DNA from: an uncultured bacterium
Lineage (GTDB): Bacteria; Verrucomicrobiota; Lentisphaeria; Oligosphaerales; Oligosphaeraceae
Length of the DNA: 5,686 bases
Reading direction: 5' to 3'
NCBI GenBank assembly: GCA_902783355.1
Contig: CACZQQ010000469.1
Location: forward strand, 1 to 5,686
Shown: one piece after another, positions 1-4,884 of the stretch
How positions within the stretch are numbered: position 1 is the stretch's first letter
Layout of the letters: the number at the start of each line of letters is the position of its first letter
The notes under the pieces: model-generated
Database searches by the model: none
What the model was told of the DNA's origin: nothing
The model's input: the letters and a program-made list of their open reading frames with translations, nothing else
Position numbers and translations under genes: made by a program

Positions 1-48
1 ATGAGCCTCTGGAGCATGGTGTCGCCTTTGGGGTGGATTTTGAAATAA
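1..48 (+). CDS. Possible 3' end of an upstream gene (partial)
   Basis: Frame 1 is open from the window edge to a TAA at 46-48 and would give the 15-residue tail MSLWSMVSPLGWILK. Twelve of the 15 sense codons end in G or C, as in the confident genes of this window, which mildly supports real coding sequence entering from the left. The tail is hydrophobic and Trp-rich, as at the end of a membrane protein, but it is too short to assign to a family. An alternative reading is a divergent - strand gene starting with the ATG complementary to 15-17, preceded by AAAGG (complement of 25-29) at a 7-base spacing. The two readings cannot be separated without sequence to the left. Confidence 0.35.
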   Translation: MSLWSMVSPLGWILK

Positions 49-117
49 ATTAACCCATATCTGCAAAATGGGGTGCTCTTTCAAGGAAATCCCGGCGGGA
101 AAGTGTATATTGGGCGC
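49..117. promoter_or_regulatory. AT-rich spacer before the protease-ispE cluster
   Basis: About 34 bases around 36-69 are strikingly AT-rich compared with the GC-rich surroundings, as expected for a promoter region. No convincing -35/-10 pair with normal spacing was found. The best -10-like hexamer is TATATT at 106-111, six bases before the ATG at 118, but it has no good -35 partner. No strong Shine-Dalgarno sequence precedes 118. The promoter role is inferred from base composition and position only. Confidence 0.25.
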
Positions 118-783
118 ATGGATCGACGAGTGCAAGCATACGCGGCGGAATTGCTCCGGCGCCGTCAGCACACCGCCATGGGATGCCTGGCGCGTCTGCT
201 CTGGCTTCCCGTCGCGCTGTCGCTTGCCGCGGGGGCCGCCTTCTGGCTCTGGCGGATGCTGCCCGCCGCGCAGAGGCGTCTGGAGGGGGGGCTTCCCTGC
301 CTCAGGCTGGGCCTGGCCGCCTTGGCCGCCGGCCTCGTCCTCTTCGGATTCCACCCCCTCAAGCCGCTCTACGTGCTGGGGCACGAACTGACCCATTGGC
401 TCGCCGCCAAGCTCTTCCGGCGGCCCACGGGCGCCTTCCACTGGGGGCTGCAAAGCGGCAGCGTCGCGGTCGCCGCCCCCAACGGCGCCATCATCCTGGC
501 CCCCTACTGCATCCCCTTCTACTTTCTTCTGGCGCTGGGCGTCCTGGCCTTCTGCACGCTGGTTCGCCCCGCCTGGGCGGCCGACACGCGCTTCCAGGCC
601 GGCGCCGCCCTCCTTCTCGGCCTCTGCTACGCCTACCATCTGGCGCTGAGGGCGCGCGCCCTCTGGCATGGCCAGAGCGACCTGCGCCACTGCGGCGTCC
701 TCCTCTCGCTCGTCTTCATCATCGGCTGCAACCTGCTGGTCGTCGATCTGCTCGTCCTCTATTTCATCCACGTCGTGCCCTAG
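118..783 (+). CDS. Putative M50-like membrane zinc metalloprotease
   Basis: A 221-residue polytopic membrane protein. Hydrophobic segments lie at about residues 24-44, 61-80, 124-149, 159-180 and 193-219. The key motif is HELTH at residues 89-93, beginning just after the second hydrophobic segment. This HExxH zinc-binding signature, with its catalytic Glu90, is placed as in intramembrane site-2-type (M50B-like) proteases. The classical M50 second motif (NxxPxxxxDG) is absent. A QSDL segment at 186-189, followed by a Gly and a hydrophobic segment with an Asn, resembles the C-terminal pattern I recall from short M50-family proteins, so Asp188 is a candidate third zinc ligand (inference). The ATG at 118 was chosen; a GTG at 73 in the same frame would add 15 polar residues but has no ribosome-binding site. 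The next gene starts 18 bp after the stop, suggesting an operon. The coding call is firm; protease activity and substrate are unproven. Confidence 0.7.
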   Translation: MDRRVQAYAAELLRRRQHTAMGCLARLLWLPVALSLAAGAAFWLWRMLPAAQRRLEGGLPCLRLGLAALAAGLVLFGFHPLKPLYVLGHELTHWLAAKLFRRPTGAFHWGLQSGSVAVAAPNGAIILAPYCIPFYFLLALGVLAFCTLVRPAWAADTRFQAGAALLLGLCYAYHLALRARALWHGQSDLRHCGVLLSLVFIIGCNLLVVDLLVLYFIHVVP

Positions 784-786
784 ATT

Positions 787-794
787 AAGGAGAG
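787..794 (+). promoter_or_regulatory. Strong Shine-Dalgarno site
   Basis: AAGGAGAG lies just after the stop of the membrane-protease gene. Its AGGAG core (788-792) is nine bases before the ATG at 802. It fixes the start of the secreted peptidase gene and is the clearest ribosome-binding site in the left half of the window. Confidence 0.75.
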
Positions 795-801
795 AGACCC
801 C

Positions 802-1716
802 ATGAAAAAGATTTCACTGGCGCTTCTGGTGCTTCTGACGCTCCTGTGCAATGGAACTCCCCTGCGTGCGGAGAGCCCGCGGCCGCCCCGGCGGGATGTC
901 CTGGTGGCCAAGTCGAAGAAGAAGGGCGGCTCGAAGTCCAAGCAGAAGCCGGTCCTGCGCCTGGACAAGCGCGAGATACAGACGCGGCGCGACCTCAAGG
1001 ACAACGTGCGCTCCTATCGGAGCAAGGTGTGGATCACGCGGATTCCGATGGTGGACCAGGGGCAGGAGCCCACCTGCGCCATCGCCACCATCCAGCGCGT
1101 GCTCTGCTACTTCACGGAGAGCCCCGCCAACAAGCCGCCCGTCTCCAGCGAGGCGCTGAAGAAGCGGCTGGGCTATTCCAAGAAGAAGGGGACCAACGTG
1201 GGCGAGATGCTGGAGGCGCTGCGGCGCAATGCCTCCAGCCTCCATCTGGCCTGCGAGGAGATCTACTTCGTCAACATGACGGACAAGGCGCTGCTCCAGG
1301 CCTACAACCGCTACGCGGAGCGCAGGAAGCTCAAGGAGAAGCAGGTCTCGATTTCCACCAAGAAGGCGGACAAGGACATCAAGATAGAGGACTACATCGG
1401 GAGGATTGACTACAGCCTGTGGCGCCGGATGCGCTGCCACGAGCTCTCCGACGGCCGCGGGCGTGTCTGGCGCCGCATCCGTGAGAGCATCGACCGCGGG
1501 ATTCCGGTGCTCTGGTCGGTGGAGCTCGGCCTCTACCAGGAGAAGAGCCTCAAGCAGAAGGGCGGCGGCCACATGCGCCTCATCGTCGGCTATGACAAGG
1601 CGGCGGAGAAGATCTTCTACAGCGATTCATGGGGCTTCGGCCACGACAGGAAGGAGATGCCCTGGGACGACGCCTGGGCCATCAGCACCAACATGATGGT
1701 TCTCAAGCGGCGCTGA
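802..1716 (+). CDS. Secreted C39-like (papain-fold) cysteine peptidase
   Basis: A 304-residue exported protein. The N-terminus has two Lys, a hydrophobic core (about residues 4-15) and a likely signal peptidase I site after LRA (residue 23). Cys16 sits in a poor lipobox (Leu at -1), so a lipoprotein is less likely. A very basic Lys/Arg-rich stretch at about 30-75 follows. The catalytic domain starts near 80: DQGQEPTC gives an oxyanion-hole Gln86 and nucleophile Cys92, with the six-residue spacing of papain-fold enzymes. GGHMRLIVGYD supplies His257, and YSDSWG supplies Asp275 at the position of the papain Asn, as in C39-type peptidases. The triad is therefore complete. The middle part (about 110-230) is charged and contains no motif I recognise. 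The stop TGA overlaps the ispE ATG by one base, and the upstream neighbour is a membrane metalloprotease. Substrate is unknown; a peptidoglycan-peptide or protein target would be speculation. Confidence 0.8.
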   Translation: MKKISLALLVLLTLLCNGTPLRAESPRPPRRDVLVAKSKKKGGSKSKQKPVLRLDKREIQTRRDLKDNVRSYRSKVWITRIPMVDQGQEPTCAIATIQRVLCYFTESPANKPPVSSEALKKRLGYSKKKGTNVGEMLEALRRNASSLHLACEEIYFVNMTDKALLQAYNRYAERRKLKEKQVSISTKKADKDIKIEDYIGRIDYSLWRRMRCHELSDGRGRVWRRIRESIDRGIPVLWSVELGLYQEKSLKQKGGGHMRLIVGYDKAAEKIFYSDSWGFGHDRKEMPWDDAWAISTNMMVLKRR

Positions 1717-2564
1717 TGTTCATTCCCGGCAAGATTAATCTCTTCCTGCGCGTGGGCGGCACGCGCGCCGTCGACGGGCGCCACCGCATCGCCACCCTCT
1801 TCCTGCCCCTGAACCGCCTGGGCGACGGCGTGGAGGTCGCGCGCGGGCGCCCCGGCACGGGAATCCGGCTGCATGTCGCGGGGCGCGCGGTGGCATGTCC
1901 GCCGGAAGGCAATCTCGCCTACAAGGCGGCGGCCGCCTTCTGCCGTCGCTTTGGAACGGCTTTCGACTGGGAGATTGCCCTGGAGAAGCGGCTGCCGGTT
2001 TCGGCAGGGCTCGGCGGCGGTTCAGCCGACGCGGCCGCCGTCCTGCGCCTGCTGGCGGCGGAGACGGGCGTCCGGCGGAAGGCGGAGCTGGCTGCCGTGG
2101 CGTTTTCGCTGGGGGCGGATGTGCCCTTCTTCCTGGAGGCGCGCCCCGCCTTCGCCACTGGCGTCGGCGAGGTGCTTGCGCCCGTGGAGGTTTCCGCCTC
2201 CTTCGGCATCGTGGTCGCCTATCCGGGGACGCCCTCGCCTGTGGCATGGGCCTACCGCCATGTCCGGCCGCGCCACGGCCGTCTGCCAGGTTGCCCCGCC
2301 TCGTGGCGGCTGGGCTCCTTTGATGAACTTAACTTATTGGTAGAGAATGATTTACAGTATCCACTCTTGGCTAAGACGCCGCTTCTGGGGATGCTTCTTC
2401 GGGAGATGCGCGCGGCGGGCTGCACGGCGGCGGCGGTCTCCGGGAGCGGCTCCGCCTGCTTCGGAGTGTGCGCCGCCACTGAAGGAGAGGCCGTCTGCGG
2501 ACGCCTTCGCACGGCCTTGCGGGACATCCGTCCTCTGGAAGTCTTCTGGGCGGCAGAGTACTGA
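1716..2564 (+). CDS. ispE: 4-diphosphocytidyl-2-C-methyl-D-erythritol kinase
   Basis: A 282-residue cytoplasmic GHMP kinase that phosphorylates the 2-hydroxyl of CDP-methylerythritol with ATP, the fourth step of the MEP pathway to isoprenoid precursors. Length is typical for the family. Motif 1 is PGKINLFLRV at 4-13 (usual form PAKINL), with Lys6 matching the catalytic Lys10 of the E. coli enzyme. The ATP-binding glycine loop is LPVSAGLGGGSADAAA at 93-108. LGADVPFF at 132-139 carries Asp135, the catalytic-base position. VSGSGSACFG at 241-250 is the C-terminal GHMP motif. The substrate loop reads DGRHRI (20-25), where DGYH or DGFH is usual, so Arg22 replaces the cytosine-stacking Tyr. Trp178 lies at about the place of E. 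coli Phe185. The start at 1716 is the first Met of the conserved N-terminus and overlaps the preceding stop (TGATG), implying translational coupling. No MEP neighbour is present here. Confidence 0.93.
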   Translation: MFIPGKINLFLRVGGTRAVDGRHRIATLFLPLNRLGDGVEVARGRPGTGIRLHVAGRAVACPPEGNLAYKAAAAFCRRFGTAFDWEIALEKRLPVSAGLGGGSADAAAVLRLLAAETGVRRKAELAAVAFSLGADVPFFLEARPAFATGVGEVLAPVEVSASFGIVVAYPGTPSPVAWAYRHVRPRHGRLPGCPASWRLGSFDELNLLVENDLQYPLLAKTPLLGMLLREMRAAGCTAAAVSGSGSACFGVCAATEGEAVCGRLRTALRDIRPLEVFWAAEY

Positions 2565-2571
2565 TCCCCCC

Positions 2572-2596
2572 GTCCCATCTGTCCCACAAGTCCCAT
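2572..2596 (+). repeat. Tandem GTCCCA nonamer repeat, left arm
   Basis: Three copies of GTCCCA(T/C) begin at 2572, 2581 and 2590, an exact 9-base period with variable dinucleotides between. The last two copies (2583-2595) can pair with the inverted units at 2670-2682. Confidence 0.6.
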
Positions 2597-2622
2597 TCTT
2601 TGGCCTTCAGCAACTGACTTCT

Positions 2623-2648
2623 CCCGCCAAGCCGCTTTTGGGGGCGGG
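2623..2648 (+). terminator. GC-rich stem-loop, possible ispE terminator
   Basis: CCCGCC (2623-2628) pairs with GGCGGG (2643-2648) around a 14-base loop; AA/TT next to the stem could extend it with a bulge. No T-run follows, so it is not a classical intrinsic terminator. It lies inside the loop of the larger nonamer inverted repeat. Its placement about 60 bases after the ispE stop and before an independently oriented gene start suggests a transcript-end or leader structure. Confidence 0.35.
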
Positions 2649-2669
2649 CTGGCGCTAAAGGCGGAGATT

Positions 2670-2684
2670 TGGGACAAGTGGGCG
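2670..2684 (-). repeat. Inverted TGGG nonamer units, right arm
   Basis: TGGGAC at 2670 and TGGGCG at 2679 repeat with the same 9-base period as the GTCCCA units upstream, in opposite orientation. Positions 2670-2682 can pair with 2583-2595 in 11 of 13 places; the two mismatches form a symmetric AA/AA internal loop. Confidence 0.55.
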
Positions 2685-2761
2685 TGTCATTTTCTGTCGT
2701 CTTCTGTCAGGAAAACCGCCGTTGAGGGCTTATTGTACAGATATTGACGCAAAACCACAAC

Positions 2762-2766
2762 AGGAG
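2762..2766 (+). promoter_or_regulatory. Shine-Dalgarno site of transporter gene
   Basis: AGGAG lies eight bases before the ATG at 2775. It supports this start over alternative Met codons in other frames, and agrees with the protein beginning a few residues before the conserved NSS N-terminus. Confidence 0.75.
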
Positions 2767-2774
2767 ATTCGGTC

Positions 2775-4190
2775 ATGTCAGAGCAATCATCCGGCAAATT
2801 GGGCAACAGTGGCTTTTCGAGCAAAATCGGCTATGTCTTGGCGGCGTCGGGCAGCGCGGTGGGGCTTGGCAACATCTGGCGCTTTCCGTATCTGGCGGCC
2901 AAGCACGGCGGCGGCATCTTCCTGCTGACCTACCTCGTGCTGGTGCTGACCTTCGGCTATTCGCTGCTGATCACGGAGAACAGCATCGGCCGGATGACGG
3001 GCAAGGGGCCGGTGGGCGCCTACCGCTACTTCTGCCGTGGCAAGCGCTCCTTCCTGAAGTTCATCGGCATCGGCGGCTGGATCAACGCGCTGGTGCCGCT
3101 GATCATCGTGCCCTACTACTGCGTCATCGGCGGCTGGGTGACGAAATACGCCGTGGCGCTGGCGACGAACCCCGTCTCCATCTTCAGCGCGGAGAACCCC
3201 GACGCCTCCGCCAACTACTTCACCGGCTTCATCACCTCGACATGGGAGCCCATCGTCTATTTCCTGGTCTTCGTCGCCATCCTGGGGGCGGTCGTGGCGA
3301 TGGGCGTCGAGAGGGGCGTCGAGCGCTTCAATAAGGTGCTCATGCCCATCCTGGTCGTGATGTGCGTCGGCATCTGCATCTACTGCCTGATGCTGCCCAA
3401 CGCCATGGAGGGCCTCAGGTACTACCTGAAGCCGGACTGGGGCAAGTTCAGCTACATGACCGTCGTCTCCGCCATGGGGCAGCTCTTCTTCTCGCTCTCC
3501 ATCGCCATGGGCATCATGATCACCTACGGCTCCTACATGCGCAAGGAGGACAACCTGATCGCCAACGTCAACCATGTCGAGCTCTTCGACACGGGCATCG
3601 CCTTCCTGGCGGGCCTGATGATCATTCCCGCCGTGGTGGCCTTCGGCGGCGAGAAGGCGGCGCAGAACGCGGGCCCCGGCCTCGTCTTCTGCGTGCTGCC
3701 GCAGGTCTTCGCCAACTTCGCGGGCGGCCGCGTCGTCGGCACCGTCTTCTTCGTGCTGGTCCTCTTCGCCGCCGCGACCTCCGCCATCTCGCTGCTGGAG
3801 ACCAACGTCCAGAGCATCGGGCAGGAGCTCAAGCTCTCGCGGAAGAAGTCCATCGTCCTCGGCCTGGCCGAGATCACGGTCATCGGCGTCATCACCATCC
3901 TCGGCTACAGCGTCCTCAGCAACTTCCATCCGCTGGCCTTCATGGAGGCCTACAAGGGCTTCGACATTCTGGACACGCTGGACTTCATCAGCAACAACGT
4001 CATGATGCCCGTCGCCGCCATCTTCACCACCGCGCTGGTCATGGGCGTCATCGGGCTGGAGCGGCTCTGCGACGAGGTGGGCGCCAACTGCCGCTGGCAC
4101 CGCCGCTTCGTCTTCCAGCTGTGCATGTGCGTCGTGGTCATCCCGTGCCTGCTCATCGTCCTGCTCAACTCCGTCGGCGTCATCAAATAG
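2775..4190 (+). CDS. Sodium-dependent NSS/SNF-family amino-acid transporter
   Basis: A 471-residue inner-membrane symporter of the neurotransmitter:sodium symporter family (LeuT fold), expected to import an amino acid with Na+. Hydrophobicity suggests 11 membrane segments, as in the bacterial MhsT/Tyt1 type; the protein ends soon after TM11 (about 443-467). TM1 has the unwound GSAVGLGNIWRFPY at 26-39. TM6 has GQLFFSLSIAMGIMITYGSY at 235-254. Aligned without gaps to LeuT, Thr254 becomes Ser240 and Phe259 becomes Met245. The AMG segment is closer to the GMG I recall from MhsT than to the LeuT GFG, hinting at a hydrophobic or aromatic substrate (inference). Asp272 in FDTG falls at about LeuT Asn286, an acidic residue beside the sodium/chloride pocket that fits a chloride-independent bacterial transporter. 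TM8 has ATSAISLLE with Thr335-Ser336 at the Na2 site. The gene appears monocistronic. Exact substrate cannot be read from sequence. Confidence 0.93.
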   Translation: MSEQSSGKLGNSGFSSKIGYVLAASGSAVGLGNIWRFPYLAAKHGGGIFLLTYLVLVLTFGYSLLITENSIGRMTGKGPVGAYRYFCRGKRSFLKFIGIGGWINALVPLIIVPYYCVIGGWVTKYAVALATNPVSIFSAENPDASANYFTGFITSTWEPIVYFLVFVAILGAVVAMGVERGVERFNKVLMPILVVMCVGICIYCLMLPNAMEGLRYYLKPDWGKFSYMTVVSAMGQLFFSLSIAMGIMITYGSYMRKEDNLIANVNHVELFDTGIAFLAGLMIIPAVVAFGGEKAAQNAGPGLVFCVLPQVFANFAGGRVVGTVFFVLVLFAAATSAISLLETNVQSIGQELKLSRKKSIVLGLAEITVIGVITILGYSVLSNFHPLAFMEAYKGFDILDTLDFISNNVMMPVAAIFTTALVMGVIGLERLCDEVGANCRWHRRFVFQLCMCVVVIPCLLIVLLNSVGVIK

Positions 4191-4212
4191 CGCGCGGCCG
4201 AGGTGCGCGGGC

Positions 4213-4228
4213 CGGCGGCCATCCGCCG
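4213..4228 (+). terminator. GC stem-loop after transporter gene
   Basis: CGGCGG (4213-4218) and CCGCCG (4223-4228) form a perfect 6-bp stem with a four-base CCAT loop, 23 bases after the transporter stop. No T-run follows. It could end or stabilise the transporter transcript, but GC-rich background makes chance stems common here. Confidence 0.35.
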
Positions 4229-4261
4229 CCGCCGGACGACGGAAATCGGATTCGGCATTAC

Positions 4262-4279
4262 ATTTACCGCATTTACCGC
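4262..4279 (+). repeat. Perfect 9-bp tandem duplication
   Basis: ATTTACCGC occurs twice head to tail (4262-4270 and 4271-4279). It lies about 90 bases before the NuoE-like gene start, in the only AT-richer part of this spacer. It could be a direct-repeat regulator site or a simple slippage product. Confidence 0.5.
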
Positions 4280-4310
4280 CGCAACGCGGAAGTCCCTATT
4301 CCCCAACAAC

Positions 4311-4333
4311 CGGGCGTCCGGACAGGGCGCCCG
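4311..4333 (+). other. Stem-loop in hydrogenase operon leader
   Basis: CGGGCG (4311-4316) pairs with CGCCCG (4328-4333) around an 11-base loop that itself contains the palindrome TCCGGA. It lies 31 bases before the ATG at 4365, close enough to affect leader folding. No function can be assigned. Confidence 0.3.
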
Positions 4334-4364
4334 CGCCCCCACAACCCCCAACCAGGACAATACA

Positions 4365-4880
4365 ATGTGCTGCAACAACCTCTCTGAAGGCGCCAAGGCA
4401 AAATTCGCCGAGCTGGACGCCTTCATCGCCGGTCTCGGCCTCGACCTGACCGATGAGCGCCGACGCGGCCGTCTCATCCAGGTCCTCCACCGCGCCCAGG
4501 ACATCTTCGGCTACCTCCCCCGCGAAGTCCAGATCCACGTGGCCTCTAAGATGGCTCTGACCGAGGCGCAGGTGTCGGGCGTGGTCAGCTTCTACAACTA
4601 TTTCACCACCGAGCCCAAGGGCAAGTACTGCATCAACGTCTGCCTTGGCACGGCCTGCTACGTGAAGGGCTCCGAGAAGGTTCTCAGCGAAATCGAGCGC
4701 GTCCTGGGCGTGAAGGCGGACACCGTCCCCACGGCGGACGGGCTCTTCTCCATCTCCGCGCTGCGCTGCGTGGGCGCCTGCGGCCTGGCCCCGGTCATGG
4801 TCGTGAACGGCAAGGTCTACGGCAAGGTGACCCCCGCCAAGGCCGTCGAAATCATCAACGAATACAAGAGCAAGGGCTGA
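4365..4880 (+). CDS. NuoE/HndA/HydC-like [2Fe-2S] subunit
   Basis: A 171-residue thioredoxin-like ferredoxin subunit, of normal length for the NuoE family. The N-terminal helical part (about 10-80) includes the family-typical RAQDIFGYLP (43-52) and VVSFYNYF (73-80). Four ligands for one [2Fe-2S] cluster are present: Cys93 and Cys98 (CLGTAC, Cx4C) and Cys135 and Cys139 (CVGAC, Cx3C). It would pass electrons to or from the flavin subunit encoded next. ATG 4365 is preceded by AGGA (4354-4357) with a seven-base spacer and gives the expected N-terminus. The downstream NuoF-like gene starts four bases after the stop, and carries its own extra Trx-like domain, as in soluble NAD(P)-linked [FeFe]-hydrogenases (HydABC or Hnd) rather than respiratory complex I. 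An extra Cys2-Cys3 pair opens the protein. A bifurcating formate dehydrogenase is the main alternative complex. Confidence 0.92.
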   Translation: MCCNNLSEGAKAKFAELDAFIAGLGLDLTDERRRGRLIQVLHRAQDIFGYLPREVQIHVASKMALTEAQVSGVVSFYNYFTTEPKGKYCINVCLGTACYVKGSEKVLSEIERVLGVKADTVPTADGLFSISALRCVGACGLAPVMVVNGKVYGKVTPAKAVEIINEYKSKG

Positions 4881-4884
4881 TACC

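Larger units (their letters stand above)
2565..2774. other. Non-coding spacer between ispE and transporter
   Basis: This 210-base gap has no supported gene. It holds, in order: three GTCCCA(T/C) units at 2572, 2581 and 2590; a GC-rich hairpin at 2623-2648; two inverted TGGG units at 2670 and 2679; a doubled TTCTGTC (2692-2698 and 2702-2708); and an AT-richer stretch with TTGAGG at 2722 leading to the transporter ribosome-binding site. No -35/-10 pair with standard spacing stands out, although a transporter promoter is expected here. No tRNA or recognisable riboswitch was seen. Confidence 0.6.
4191..4364. other. Non-coding leader of the hydrogenase-type operon
   Basis: This 174-base gap separates the transporter from the NuoE-like gene. 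It begins with an extremely GC-rich segment carrying a stem-loop, then an AT-richer part with a 9-base tandem duplication, then a second stem-loop. A weak promoter-like pair is TTTACC (4272-4277) and CCTATT (4295-4300), 17 bases apart, with 4/6 and 3/6 matches to the sigma-70 consensus; support is low. The reading frame of the next gene stays open back to 4203, but that extension looks low-complexity and has no motif, so it is treated as leader. Confidence 0.55.

Noticed and set aside
183..788. 201-codon + strand frame overlapping the HELTH protein
   Set aside because: It gives an Arg/Pro/Gly/Ala-rich sequence typical of the wrong frame in GC-rich DNA; the overlapping frame gives clean membrane segments and HELTH.
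847..849. Lipoprotein Cys16 in the C39-like peptidase
   Set aside because: The residue before the Cys is Leu instead of Gly, Ala or Ser, and a better signal peptidase I site (LRA) follows at residue 23.
814..1572. 252-codon open frame on the - strand opposite the C39-like peptidase
   Set aside because: Its composition is Leu/Ala/Val/His-biased with no motif. The + strand has a ribosome-binding site, a signal peptide and a catalytic triad.
1629..1715. Upstream start for ispE inside the C39-like gene
   Set aside because: The extension is the out-of-frame shadow of the peptidase C-terminus. The conserved IspE N-terminus begins at ATG 1716, coupled to the preceding stop.
2565..2774. CRISPR-like array from the GTCCCA repeats
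   Set aside because: Repeat units are only six to seven bases with two-base gaps, far below the repeat and spacer sizes of CRISPR arrays, and no cas gene is present.
2787..4100. 437-codon open frame on the - strand opposite the transporter
   Set aside because: It is the antisense shadow of a GC-rich gene: its translation is full of Asp, His, Gly and Val low-complexity runs with no family motif, while the + strand protein has all NSS signatures.
4203..4364. In-frame N-terminal extension of the NuoE-like protein from GTG 4203
   Set aside because: The extra 54 residues match nothing expected in the family, span the stem-loops and tandem repeat, and have no ribosome-binding site; ATG 4365 has one at good spacing.
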